DNA from: an uncultured Eubacteriales bacterium
GTDB taxonomy: Bacteria > Bacillota > Clostridia > Christensenellales > UBA1242
NCBI GenBank assembly: GCA_949031345.1
Contig: CARNVA010000004.1
Span: forward strand, 1-64,000
DNA: 64,000 nt
Direction of reading: 5' to 3'
Made by a program: the position numbers and the translations under genes. Numbering within the stretch: position 1 is the first letter of the stretch; each line of letters starts with the position of its first letter. Shown here in pieces: positions 1-8,487 of this stretch. The notes below the pieces were generated by a model. The model was not told where the DNA came from and did no database searches. It saw nothing but the letters and a program-made list of their open reading frames with translations.

Positions 1-677
1 AAATTGTATTTTTCACTATTTATTTTCCAAAAGCCTGTAGCTTTGCAATTATGCTGTTCTTTAATTATAATTTCTTTTTGCTTAAAACCTTCATTGATAA
101 ATCTTTGCATAACTTCAAAACCAAGAGGTTGTACCATTCCATTTTTACGAGTATCTCCCATAACAATAGCACAAAATTTATCTTTCTTTAAAACTCTATA
201 ACATTCACTTGCCACTTTTTCAATTTTTACAAGAAAATCTTTATACTTTAATTGTGACAGATCTCCATCAATACCATCACTGTATTTAATTATATCCGCA
301 TAAGGTGGGTGTGTACAAATTAAATCTATACTTTCATCTCCTAAATCAAGAGAACAAGCATTTCCTAATTTAACATTGACATTAGCATTGTTATCACAAT
401 CAAAGTTTAGTTTGTTTTTTGTTATTTCAACTGCAGTAGGATTTATATCAATACCGATAGCATTGCGATTATTTAATTTACACTCAATTAGAGTAGTTCC
501 ACCGCCAACAAATTGATCTAAAACTAAATCATTTGGCTCCGAATAGCGAAGTATAATATTTTTTGCAACATACGGTGAAAAGTTTCCTCGGTATTTTGCA
601 TCATGAGTTGCCCATTTGCCACGGTTAGGAAAACTCCAAACAGTATTGGTTTCAAGCTCAAATTTTTCTTCTTTCAT
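1..677 (-). CDS. DNA methyltransferase (N4/N6 type), 3' end beyond window edge
   Basis: This is a modification methylase, incomplete because it runs off the left edge; about 225 residues are visible. A glycine-rich SAM-binding motif, DQFVGGGTTLIE, lies near residue 50 and a catalytic THPPYADI motif near residue 115. This is the motif I then motif IV order of N4-cytosine/N6-adenine methylases. THPPY is a variant of the usual SPPY or DPPY. The start ATG (677-675) overlaps the TAA stop of the DpnII-type nuclease as TAATG, so the two are translationally coupled. It is the last visible gene of the restriction-modification operon and presumably protects sites cut by one of its nucleases. DpnII-type loci often carry two methylases. 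Sequence specificity cannot be read from what is visible. Confidence 0.85.
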   Translation of the reverse strand, partial: MKEEKFELETNTVWSFPNRGKWATHDAKYRGNFSPYVAKNIILRYSEPNDLVLDQFVGGGTTLIECKLNNRNAIGIDINPTAVEITKNKLNFDCDNNANVNVKLGNACSLDLGDESIDLICTHPPYADIIKYSDGIDGDLSQLKYKDFLVKIEKVASECYRVLKKDKFCAIVMGDTRKNGMVQPLGFEVMQRFINEGFKQKEIIIKEQHNCKATGFWKINSEKYN

Positions 678-1540
678 TATTTGAGTAATTCCTTTAGTTT
701 ACCATTTTCTAATTCTTTGAGATTATAGATGTCATCCATAATATCAAAGGTTTCTTCCAAATTATGTCTGGCACTTCTCCAAGCAGTTCCATCAGTTATC
801 CAAACAAATTTAAATTTAGGAATACTTTTTGATTCTTCACTTAGCATTTTATAACTTCTTGCTGTTTCGTTGAGTTTAGATCCTCCACCAAATCCGCCAT
901 AAAAGTTTGTTTCAATTGCATAAATACAATTATTTGTTTTTACAACAAAATCAAATCGCTTTTTTGCTTTGCCATTATTAGAAAGAGCAGATAAATTAAT
1001 ATTCCATCTTTTTTCAATATCTGCCAAATACATTTCTTTAAAATAAGAAACATCCTTTTTTAGCCCAACATTAATAAGATGCTTTTCTACCATATCTTCC
1101 ATAAGGTGTCCGCCACGATTTTTTCTTCCATTAGAATCCAACCCTACTTCAACACCAAGAACATAATCAACTAAGTTATTTATTATTCTATTTGAAATTA
1201 GTTCAAATAAACCTGATTTTTCCATAAACTCTGACAAAACATTAATATCCAAACTTTTATTAAATACAAAGTTTATATCCTGATTGTTATCATTAACCCT
1301 TATTTCATTACCTCTAACCGCAAGAAGAATAGGGATGCATTTAATGGTTTCGGGATACTTTTTTAATAAGTCCACAAAATCAGTTTTAATATTTTTTGAT
1401 CCAACAAGTGAGTTTAAAATATTCAATTCAACTTTTATATTATCAACGTTGTTGTACACTTTTACAAAATCAACATAATAGGTATAATTTGAAATGCTCA
1501 CTCTAAATTGGTTTAACCATTCTTTAAAATCTCTTTTCAT
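677..1540 (-). CDS. DpnII/MboI-family type II restriction endonuclease
   Basis: This 287-residue protein matches the DpnII family, which cuts unmethylated GATC. Two stretches support this: GRKNRGGHLMEDMVEKHL around residue 138, and the nuclease core near residues 193-228, where FDFVV is followed by AIETNFYGGFGGGSKLNE and then ARSY. The Asp and the Glu of AIETN fit a PD-(D/E)xK-like site. It starts three bases after the Mrr-like gene and its stop overlaps the next methylase start, so it is in the middle of a five-gene operon. GATC specificity is inferred from the family and from the linked Dam-type methylase. Confidence 0.88.
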   Translation of the reverse strand: MKRDFKEWLNQFRVSISNYTYYVDFVKVYNNVDNIKVELNILNSLVGSKNIKTDFVDLLKKYPETIKCIPILLAVRGNEIRVNDNNQDINFVFNKSLDINVLSEFMEKSGLFELISNRIINNLVDYVLGVEVGLDSNGRKNRGGHLMEDMVEKHLINVGLKKDVSYFKEMYLADIEKRWNINLSALSNNGKAKKRFDFVVKTNNCIYAIETNFYGGFGGGSKLNETARSYKMLSEESKSIPKFKFVWITDGTAWRSARHNLEETFDIMDDIYNLKELENGKLKELLK

Positions 1541-1543
1541 GTG

Positions 1544-2380
1544 TTATTCTCCTTTAATCTCTACGAGTGTTTTGTCCTTAGAATAATGCCAAAGGGCAAT
1601 TTTAGGAATAAAAATATTGTTTTCAGAGATCAAGCCTTCTTCTTTAAAAATTTTAGTTACGCCACCTAAATATGTGCGTTCAGCATTTATATTTAATGAG
1701 TATTGCTTATCATTAATAATCAGGCTTAATTTTGCTGAATCTTTAGGTAATTCTTTCTCAATTTCTGATGGTATCCTTAAAATTCTAGCACGAATATCGT
1801 TTAAACTAATCTTTTTGCTGACAACAATATCATAAGTATCGGCTTTTTGCTTATCTATCGCATGTTCGATTGACTTTTTCTTTAATGTTAAGTTCTCCAA
1901 AGCATTTGCATCAAAAACGGGTTTTAAGTTAAATCCCAACCCTATTGAAATACATTGTTGCACTAGAGTTCTACCATCTATTAAAATAATCTGTCTTGAT
2001 TTATCTTCTTCCGCAAATTCTTTTGCTCCAGCAGGGAATTTTGCCGTTGTAATAAATATCCCTTTATAATTCAACGGCATTACACCTCTTAACTCTCTTA
2101 AATCTTTTATGGATATTGTAGAAGATGGCTTATAACGTTTTGCTTGAATATAATATTTTACTTCATCTAAGTTAGACAAACCGTTAATTCCTGATTTTAT
2201 ACATGTCAAATCTATACCACCATCTCTTGATCTCTGTGTTACAGCAACTTCTTCGAGCCCGATTTTTTCTAAAAAGTATTTCAAGAACTCTTCAAATTCA
2301 TAGCCATTATCAAATGAACTATAAAGTTTTTCCACACTTTCTTTTAATTCATTATCCGATAATTCTATAATATTACTCAT
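1544..2380 (-). CDS. Mrr-like restriction endonuclease
   Basis: A 278-residue protein whose N-terminal ~150 residues look like the Mrr catalytic domain. RSRDGGIDL near residue 50 supplies the acidic residue and YIQAKRYKP near residue 77 the Q-x-K motif. These are followed by RELRGVM, GIFITTAKFPAGAKEFA and ILIDGRTLV, which are typical of the family. The C-terminal ~120 residues are unassigned and may recognise DNA. It overlaps the Dam-type methylase by 8 bp and precedes the DpnII-type nuclease by 3 bp. A second nuclease inside a DpnII-type locus is unusual; it could be a modification-dependent enzyme or could cooperate with the DpnII homologue. Confidence 0.82.
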   Translation of the reverse strand: MSNIIELSDNELKESVEKLYSSFDNGYEFEEFLKYFLEKIGLEEVAVTQRSRDGGIDLTCIKSGINGLSNLDEVKYYIQAKRYKPSSTISIKDLRELRGVMPLNYKGIFITTAKFPAGAKEFAEEDKSRQIILIDGRTLVQQCISIGLGFNLKPVFDANALENLTLKKKSIEHAIDKQKADTYDIVVSKKISLNDIRARILRIPSEIEKELPKDSAKLSLIINDKQYSLNINAERTYLGGVTKIFKEEGLISENNIFIPKIALWHYSKDKTLVEIKGE

Positions 2381-3284
2381 CAGTTTTTCTCCTTTTGTAA
2401 TTCAATACAACAATTTCAGTTATATCTCCTCGCCTGCTAGCTTGGCAATTTATCATTCTTTTTGCAAAAACTCTTTCAATTTCAAATCCTTCATATATAT
2501 CATCAAAGAAATTATCTTCTTCATTAGTGTTCTTTGGATCAGAGTTTGAAAGCATTAACAAACAACCTTTTTTATTGAGTTCTTTATAATTATCTGCAAG
2601 TTTAATTTGATCGTTATCATCAAAACCTGATTTATCATAGCTCACAAAAGAATTCTTTTCTATAAGTGGTCTATATGGTGGGTCAAAATATATAAATGCA
2701 TTTTTATCTGCTTTGTCTAAAACTTGTTCATAACCCCCAAAATTAATTTCTACTCTTTGCAATAATTTAGAGCATAATCTCAAATTGTCTTGGTCGCAAA
2801 TTAATGGATTTTTATATCTACCATGTGGCACATTAAATTTGCCATCCCTATTAACACGATAAAGTCCATTAAAACAAGTTCTATTTAAGAATATAAAGTC
2901 AGCACATTTTTCAAAGTCCAGATGTCCGTTTAAGTGAATTTCATTATATCTGTTTCTTACTTCGTAGAAATAACTGTTTCTATCTACACAAGATAAATAT
3001 TCATTTTCTAATGCTTTTAATTGCTTTATAACTTCTTCAATATCTGCCTTAATGCAACGATAACAATTTATAAGTTCTTTATTGATGTCATTAATATATG
3101 CTTTTTTTATTTCATAATTTTGCAACACATTGAAAAGCACAGCACCACCACCAACAAACGGCTCAATATATGTTTCAATTTTTCCATCAATTAATGCTTG
3201 CGGATACAGTTCTTCAAACTTGTTTAGAAGTTGACCTTTTCCACCAGCCCACTTTAAAAAAGGTTTAGCAACTCCTTTACACAT
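2373..3284 (-). CDS. Dam-type adenine-N6 DNA methyltransferase (D12 class)
   Basis: This 303-residue protein transfers a methyl group from SAM to adenine, by family most likely in GATC. It begins with the class signature FLKWAGGKGQLL, continues with EPFVGGGAVLFN (motif I), FIFLNRTCFNGLYRVNR, and the catalytic motif IYFDPPYRPL. Length and motif order match Dam/DpnM enzymes. It overlaps the HTH gene upstream and the Mrr-like gene downstream by 8 bp each, so the operon is tightly packed. Being transcribed before both nucleases, it would protect the host before cutting activity appears. Confidence 0.93.
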   Translation of the reverse strand: MCKGVAKPFLKWAGGKGQLLNKFEELYPQALIDGKIETYIEPFVGGGAVLFNVLQNYEIKKAYINDINKELINCYRCIKADIEEVIKQLKALENEYLSCVDRNSYFYEVRNRYNEIHLNGHLDFEKCADFIFLNRTCFNGLYRVNRDGKFNVPHGRYKNPLICDQDNLRLCSKLLQRVEINFGGYEQVLDKADKNAFIYFDPPYRPLIEKNSFVSYDKSGFDDNDQIKLADNYKELNKKGCLLMLSNSDPKNTNEEDNFFDDIYEGFEIERVFAKRMINCQASRRGDITEIVVLNYKRRKTDE

Positions 3285-3492
3285 TTTGATTCTCCTTAAT
3301 AATTTCCATTACATCTGAAATATCACAACTAAGAACTTTACATATCCTTAAGAGTACATCTAAACTCACTTGCTCATTTTTACCCATCTTTGCTAGAGTT
3401 GAAGTTCCAATATCTGCTTTCATTCTTAAATCTGTTTTTGTCATGTTTTTATCAATTAGTTGTTTCCATAGTTTATTATATGAAATACTCAT
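3277..3492 (-). CDS. Small XRE-family HTH regulator of the R-M operon
   Basis: A Cro/CI-type helix-turn-helix protein of 71 residues (TKTDLRMKADIGTSTLAKMGK, then SLDVLLRICKVLSCDISDVM). The start at ATG 3492 is preferred because GAGGTG lies 7 nt upstream; an upstream GTG overlaps that ribosome site. It is the first gene of the operon. Small HTH proteins in this position often act as controller (C) proteins that time expression of the methylase and nuclease. An inverted repeat in the promoter (3512-3528) is a candidate operator. Confidence 0.85.
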   Translation of the reverse strand: MSISYNKLWKQLIDKNMTKTDLRMKADIGTSTLAKMGKNEQVSLDVLLRICKVLSCDISDVMEIIKENQNV

Positions 3493-3511
3493 TTTAAACA
3501 CCTCAAAATTT

Positions 3512-3528
3512 TATACAATCATAGTATA
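3512..3528. promoter_or_regulatory. Inverted repeat in the R-M operon promoter (candidate operator)
   Basis: TATAC and GTATA are separated by 7 bp about 20 bp upstream of the HTH start codon. The repeat overlaps the likely -10 region on the minus strand (TGTATAAAAT). Position and symmetry suit autoregulation by the small HTH protein. Binding is inferred, not shown. Confidence 0.4.
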
Positions 3529-3610
3529 CATAAAAAATATTAAAAACACAACAAAATATTCGCCTTTTGAAATAATTTATTTTATTTTTAATATTTTGAT
3601 TGTAAATAAA

Positions 3611-3646
3611 AAGATACTTTATCAAAAAATGATAAAGTATCTTTTA
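3611..3646. terminator. Strong hairpin with T-run, between divergent genes
   Basis: AAGATACTTTATC (3611-3623) pairs perfectly with its reverse complement at 3631-3643 around a 7-nt A-rich loop and is followed by TTTT. It looks like a bidirectional Rho-independent terminator, but no gene visible here ends at it. Confidence 0.6.
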
Positions 3647-3822
3647 AACATTTCGCTAGTTTCAAAATTTACAGCCTATCGCAGTTTTTTATTTTCTCAC
3701 TAATGAGACTAAAAATAAACAAAAGAAGATTTATGTATTATAGTACTCATTTTGAGCGGCATTGAAAATTTTTATGTATTTTGCTTTCATAGTAAAATAT
3801 ATTTTTAATTTATAATTAAATC

Positions 3823-4134
3823 ATGATATTTGAAATGGATATGAAAGAAATTTTGACAAGATTAGGCTATGTCAGAAATCAAGCAAATTTATCAGCCAGA
3901 CAATTAAGTTTACAATTAGGAAAAAGTCCTCAATACATAGCGCAAATAGAAAATGGCCGAATAGCATTAACGATTGAAAGACTTTTGCAAATACTTGAAA
4001 TTTGCAATTTTTCTGTTGAAAGATTTTTCAGCCCCAATATTCAAAGCCATTATGAAGACAAAGAGCTCGTAAATCTTATTATGGAATTATCGCAAGACAA
4101 AAAGAAAAATATTATTGAGTTTATAAGAAAATAA
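3823..4134 (+). CDS. XRE-family HTH protein
   Basis: A 103-residue DNA-binding protein with one HTH domain (residues ~8-65, containing SARQLSLQLGKSPQYIAQIENGR) and a short C-terminal tail (LVNLIMELSQDKKKNIIEFIRK). No Shine-Dalgarno sequence precedes the ATG. A TATAAT hexamer at 3811-3816 ends only 6 nt before it, so the message may be leaderless. Its neighbours are the R-M operon and a broken SLOG-like gene. The target is unknown. Confidence 0.85.
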   Translation: MIFEMDMKEILTRLGYVRNQANLSARQLSLQLGKSPQYIAQIENGRIALTIERLLQILEICNFSVERFFSPNIQSHYEDKELVNLIMELSQDKKKNIIEFIRK

Positions 4135-4156
4135 CCTGTACAGATAAGGTTTTCAA

Positions 4157-4738
4157 ATGGCAAGTTGTAGTATAATCGGACATAGAGAATTTAAAACAAA
4201 TTAAGATGAAAATAAAAAGCTTAAAAAGTTGATTGCAGACTTAATTTTAAATAAAAATGTGGATATCTTTCTTTTCAGCAGCAAAAGCGAGTTTGTAGAT
4301 GAAGTTTGGGAAATTGTAAGCTCATTGCAATCAACTGATTTTACTTCAATCAAAATGGTGGCATTTGATTGCAGAAATGAAAGCTCAATTTTAAAAACGG
4401 AAAAAGAAACAGTTGAAAAAAGAATTTCAAAAATTCTCAATAAAGAAATAAAATTTCAATATTTCGATGAAATAGTAAAATGTGAAAAGTCTTATAATGA
4501 TGGCAAGAATGCTTACATAATTCGCAACCAACAAATAATTGATGAAAGCGACATTTGCCTTTTTTATTACGATCCCAATTATACACCACCTCATAATGAA
4601 AAACATTTTCAAACAAAAAAAAGTGGCACCATGCAGGCTTATCAATATGCGTTGCGCAGGAAAAGACCAATAATAAATTTCTTTGAGTTAAGTGAAATAC
4701 CCTCTGCGTCAAACCAAACTTTTCTCAACAAACAATAA
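4157..4738 (+). pseudogene. SLOG/DUF1273-like protein interrupted by an in-frame stop
   Basis: The ATG at 4157 reads MASCSIIGHREFKTN, then hits TAA at 4202-4204. The same frame continues as DENKKLKKLIADLILNKNVDIFLFSSKSEF to a normal end at 4738. The first part, with GHR, and the later SLOG-like features (FLFSSKSEF, YIIRNQQIIDESDICLFYYD, KSGTMQAYQYALRRKRPIINF) belong to one protein of about 193 residues of the YpsA-like nucleotide-binding superfamily. A TTG at 4229 could restart translation of a 169-residue fragment without the GHR strand. Reading it as a pseudogene is my inference from the stop codon. Confidence 0.8.
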
Positions 4739-4784
4739 AAAAATAAAAAATTAAAGCCAAAAATCACTTAATAAACAAAGTCGC

Positions 4785-4822
4785 AAAAAAACTCTTCTAA
4801 TTTAAGAAGAGTTTTTGTTTTA
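4785..4822. terminator. Bidirectional Rho-independent terminator
   Basis: ACTCTTCT pairs with AGAAGAGT and is flanked by an A-run on one side and a T-run on the other. It separates the convergent SLOG-like gene (+) and the large repeat protein (-). Confidence 0.85.
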
Positions 4823-4830
4823 ACGATTTT

Positions 4831-7800
4831 TTACAATGCTGTATACCCAAGCTCTGCAAGTTTTTCCATTGTTAAGTTTCCTCCGCTGCTGCTTATCCAT
4901 GAAAACCCTTTTGGCAATGGTTGATCGTTTACTGCCAGTGTCCAGTTTGCAAATGGGTTTGTTTCGCTGCTATGGGTCACATACTTCTTTACTATGTTGT
5001 CGTTATCCTTGTTCTGTATATACAAGCTGCTCTTGATTGTTCCGCTTCCCTTTGTAATGGCATAGTTTGTTGTAGAGTTTGCAAAGCAGTCAATTACGCT
5101 TCCGCCGTTTAAGTTGCCTGTAAGAAGGCCTGTATTACTTCCTCCTGTTACGCTTCCAATAAAACCACATGATTGCAAGGTTATTCCGCTTGTTGTTGTT
5201 TGGCCGAGTATTCCTCCACAGTCTGCATTTGATGCCGACGCTGTTACGCTGCCCTTCATATAGCAGTTTTCAAGGCGTGTACCTGTTCCGCCATTACGCC
5301 CAAGGATTCCTCCTACATAGTCATTTCCGTTTACGCTTCCATAGTTATAGCTTGACAAAATTGATGTGCTTACTCCATAGCCTATCATTCCTACATTGTT
5401 GTGTCCTGTCACTGTTGCTCCGCTTCGGCAGTTTTCTATGCTTCCGTTGTTGAGGTTGCCGACTATCGAGCCAACATTATCATAGCCTCGGATAGTACCC
5501 GATATGATATTCACATTCTTTATCGTTGCATTTCTTGTATAACCAAACAGACCTACATTTGAATAGAGATAATAGCCAGATTCACTCTCAACTCTCGCAC
5601 TTGAGGTGGTAAGATTTGTTATCAAATAACCATTGCCATCATAATTGCCTTGAAAAGCTGTCTTCTCACTGCCTATCGGCAACCACAATCTTCCACTTAA
5701 ATCTATACTTTCAGTCTGCTTAAAATACTTTCCTGCAAAAGTTATACCATTTGCCACCGCTTTTGAAATGTACGCAAGGTCTTCCTTGCATGAAATAAAA
5801 TATGGATCGTTTATTGTTCCACTTCCAGTTAGACCGCTTGAAGCATAAGTGTTCCATGTTTCATCCCACTGCGCAAATAAGGTAATATTATTTGTAAAAT
5901 TTGAAACATATTGTCTTTCATAAAATTTTGTACCACTGCCATTAGCACTTGTGTTCCAACCTTTAAATAAATAATCATTTCTAGAAAACGCATTGCTTGT
6001 CAACTGTTTAGCAGCACTGTTGTAAGTCAATTGCATACTTTCCATGTTGCCAACTCCGCCATTTGAATTAAAGCAAATGTTTATTGTTTTAGGCGTCCAG
6101 TGTGCATATAATGTATGATTACCCACAATCGTCACCGTTGCATTGCTTTCGATCTTACTTCCACCACTTAAATCTGTATACCAGCCATCAAAGTCATAGC
6201 CTATTCTGTCATTAACAAGAGGCAGATGTCCATAACTCGAATTAAATTTTACATTTTTTTCGACATTATTTCCATTCATCACCCAATCTTTCAATTCGTA
6301 AATGTAAAAACTTCCTCCGTTTGCATTGGCCGTGACTTTATAAGTGTTTGCCTCCCACACTGCATACAAATCAACGGTAGAAGCACCAGCAGTCGTCAAT
6401 TTGCTTACACTTGCTCCATCAGAATAGATTACTCCACCGTTTGCGCTTGTAGCCCATCCTTTAAATGTATATCCCGGCCGGACAAAAGTATTCCTTTGTA
6501 AAGCATGAGGTGTGCCATATGTAAACCCGCCTTGTGATGTTGTTGTATACGGAGAAAAGTTGGAATTAAACCGGACTGAATATGATATCCCTGTCCAGTG
6601 CGCGTAAATAGTGTGATCGCATGCCGTTGTCATTTTTGTAGAAGAGCTTACCACTGTTCCACCAATTGCTTCTGTATACCATCCTGTAAAATTATAGCCC
6701 GTTCTTGTAGGTGTTGGAAGTGTGTCATAAGTTGAATCATAATTGATACTTTTAGTTGCTATAGACCCACTGCCAGTCCATCCAGTTGTATATGGAATGC
6801 TTCCGTATTCGCCATTTACATCTGCAGTCACCGTGTATGAATTTGATACCCAATGTGCATATATTGTGCGGTTGCCTAAAGTTGTCACTTTTGTAGAAGA
6901 TGAAACATATGTCCCGCCACTTGCTGAGGTATACCAACCTAAAAAACTATCTCCCGTTCTTGTAGGTGTTGGAAGGTGGCCATATTTGCTGTCATAATAA
7001 ACCGTCTTTTTTGAAGTTAAAACACTTCCGCCATTGGGATCAAAGAGCAAATCATATTCATTTGCAGGACAATACGCATAAAAATAAGGGTTTATAGTGT
7101 AGGCTACACAATCGGCATTATTCTGATATGTCGAAAGTTTTACATTGTTTGAGTCTCTCCATTCTTGAAAATGATAACCCGTCTTAACAGAAGTTGCAGG
7201 CAAACGGTATTTCTTACCATATTCTGTTGTCACCGAACCTATATAACTGGTTGTAGTACCGACATCAGGAGAGTAATATTTGTGATAGTGCTTGGCATCT
7301 ACAGATTTTGCTGACACATAAAAATCCACCTTGAATGAAACATTTCCCCAGATTCCAACAGCAAGTTGAGCATTTTTGCTACTATCGTAGTTAGCATCTG
7401 CATAACTATCAAAATTGGTTACTTTCTTCTCAAACTTCTCAAAATCACCATCCGCATATATATTTGCATAAACATCATAATAATATGACCTAAACCCTTC
7501 AAGGTATAAGTTTACAGCACAGTCTTTATTACTGATGGCTGAGCCTGAAGTTGAGCTTGAGTTTGATGTTGATGAAGAGTTTATGAAGGCGTGCCCCCAG
7601 TCAAAGTCTGGGTCTGGGCCATCTATGCCCTGTTTAACATTATAAGAAGCACCGGGCCCGTAAATTGAGTATGTATGTCCGTCAGAGGTGACTGATAAAG
7701 TATTCTTAGTTGCATCCAAATTGCTTTTCAACGCGCCACCACTTGCATAAAGATATATGGTCGTTCTTATCGTCTTTGCGTCAGTCTGTATATTTTTAAG

Positions 7801-7893
7801 CTGTGGCGTAAAAAGAATAAGCAATCCACATGCCAAACAAATCAAACATATAAATGAAAGTGAAAAATATTTAAAATTTCTTTTCATTTTCAT
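4831..7893 (-). CDS. Large secreted InlB/Flg_new-repeat and GLUG-like protein (family member 1)
   Basis: A 1020-residue surface-type protein. Residues ~10-35 form a hydrophobic signal or anchor. Serine-rich sequence follows, then about five InlB/Flg_new beta-grasp repeats (each with TGY-x-F-x-GWYT and ending in YAHW or YAVW) between residues ~270 and 660. A GLUG-like region with NVGLFGY, NVGSIVG, YVGGILG and CGGILG spans roughly 690-940. The tail QPLPKGFSW...LAELGYTAL is shared with three other proteins here. No LPXTG motif is visible, so anchoring is unknown; such repeats usually mediate adhesion or protein-protein contact. SD AGGAG allows either ATG 7893 or ATG 7887. Expression probably depends on the G9-spacer promoter at 7989-8016. 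Confidence 0.9.
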   Translation of the reverse strand: MKMKRNFKYFSLSFICLICLACGLLILFTPQLKNIQTDAKTIRTTIYLYASGGALKSNLDATKNTLSVTSDGHTYSIYGPGASYNVKQGIDGPDPDFDWGHAFINSSSTSNSSSTSGSAISNKDCAVNLYLEGFRSYYYDVYANIYADGDFEKFEKKVTNFDSYADANYDSSKNAQLAVGIWGNVSFKVDFYVSAKSVDAKHYHKYYSPDVGTTTSYIGSVTTEYGKKYRLPATSVKTGYHFQEWRDSNNVKLSTYQNNADCVAYTINPYFYAYCPANEYDLLFDPNGGSVLTSKKTVYYDSKYGHLPTPTRTGDSFLGWYTSASGGTYVSSSTKVTTLGNRTIYAHWVSNSYTVTADVNGEYGSIPYTTGWTGSGSIATKSINYDSTYDTLPTPTRTGYNFTGWYTEAIGGTVVSSSTKMTTACDHTIYAHWTGISYSVRFNSNFSPYTTTSQGGFTYGTPHALQRNTFVRPGYTFKGWATSANGGVIYSDGASVSKLTTAGASTVDLYAVWEANTYKVTANANGGSFYIYELKDWVMNGNNVEKNVKFNSSYGHLPLVNDRIGYDFDGWYTDLSGGSKIESNATVTIVGNHTLYAHWTPKTINICFNSNGGVGNMESMQLTYNSAAKQLTSNAFSRNDYLFKGWNTSANGSGTKFYERQYVSNFTNNITLFAQWDETWNTYASSGLTGSGTINDPYFISCKEDLAYISKAVANGITFAGKYFKQTESIDLSGRLWLPIGSEKTAFQGNYDGNGYLITNLTTSSARVESESGYYLYSNVGLFGYTRNATIKNVNIISGTIRGYDNVGSIVGNLNNGSIENCRSGATVTGHNNVGMIGYGVSTSILSSYNYGSVNGNDYVGGILGRNGGTGTRLENCYMKGSVTASASNADCGGILGQTTTSGITLQSCGFIGSVTGGSNTGLLTGNLNGGSVIDCFANSTTNYAITKGSGTIKSSLYIQNKDNDNIVKKYVTHSSETNPFANWTLAVNDQPLPKGFSWISSSGGNLTMEKLAELGYTAL

Positions 7894-7988
7894 AGGCTCC
7901 TATATTTAGTTTAACAAATTTTTTATAATATAAACTATATAAAGCTTTTCAATAACATTTATTATAAAATAATAAATAATATAATTTA

Positions 7989-8016
7989 ATTTTACCCCCC
8001 CCCGATTTATTGTCAA
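7989..8016 (-). promoter_or_regulatory. Poly-G-spacer promoter of family member 1
   Basis: On the minus strand TTGACA (8016-8011), then ATAAATC plus nine G (8003-7995), then TAAAAT (7994-7989). The spacer is 16 bp. The gene starts about 95 bp downstream. Gain or loss of one G would change the spacer length and so promoter strength. Confidence 0.8.
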
Positions 8017-8115
8017 ATGTTTTACCGTATTTTTTTTTACTTTAGTAATTTTTCTTAAAAATCGTTTTCTAAAAATCAACATCAACATAATAATTTAAAT
8101 ATGATTTTAGACAAT

Positions 8116-8150
8116 AAAAAACCCTTCTTAATAATAAGAAGAGCCTTTTT
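8116..8150 (-). terminator. Terminator of the small membrane protein gene
   Basis: CTTCTTA and TAAGAAG form a stem with flanking bases; on the minus strand it is followed by GGTTTTTT. It lies directly after the 8155-8388 gene. Confidence 0.75.
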
Positions 8151-8154
8151 ATAA

Positions 8155-8388
8155 TTAGTCAATCCACCAAACATGACCAATGATGAGTATACAAAGCATA
8201 TCAATCAACCATAAGAATGGAATGCCAATGATGATGAAAATGACAGCAATAAGCACACCAACCCAGTTTTGTTTATCTACAGATCTGATTATTCTATAAA
8301 CAACCCAAACGATGTCAAGAAATGGAAGTGCAAGCAACACCTTTACAAGCAAAGGCAATTTTTCCATTGCAACGATAAAGCTTTTCAT
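8155..8388 (-). CDS. Small hydrophobic membrane protein, unknown function
   Basis: A 77-residue protein with two likely membrane helices (LLVKVLLALPFLDIVWVVYRII and WVGVLIAVIFIIIGIPFLWLI in part). A strong SD (AAAGGAGG) precedes the ATG, and a good promoter and terminator flank it, so it is a real single-gene unit. I do not recognise the family. Confidence 0.8.
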   Translation of the reverse strand: MKSFIVAMEKLPLLVKVLLALPFLDIVWVVYRIIRSVDKQNWVGVLIAVIFIIIGIPFLWLIDMLCILIIGHVWWID

Positions 8389-8415
8389 GATTTTCCTCCT
8401 TTATATTCTATATAT

Positions 8416-8443
8416 ATTTTACTACACCTTTTCTTTTTGTCAA
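8416..8443 (-). promoter_or_regulatory. Sigma-A-type promoter of the 8155 gene
   Basis: TTGACA (8443-8438), 16-bp spacer, TAAAAT (8421-8416), about 28 bp before the start codon. It has the same hexamers as the poly-G promoters but no G tract, which suggests a 16-bp spacer can work in this organism. Confidence 0.7.
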
Positions 8444-8487
8444 TCATAAAGTTATCAAAAATTTAAAACTTTTCATCTCAAATATTG

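Larger units (their letters stand above)
3493..3822. other. Divergent intergenic region between R-M operon and HTH gene
   Basis: A 330-bp AT-rich stretch with no credible gene. It holds the R-M operon promoter with its inverted repeat near 3512-3528, a strong hairpin at 3611-3646, and the promoter of the plus-strand HTH gene just before 3823. A terminator-like hairpin between two divergent promoters suggests that this is a junction where an accessory cassette was inserted. Confidence 0.7.

Noticed and set aside
7906..8088. 60-codon reading frame through the poly-G promoter region
   Set aside because: No ribosome site, AT-rich codon use and it overlaps the TTGACA/G9/TAAAAT element; the promoter explains the sequence better.
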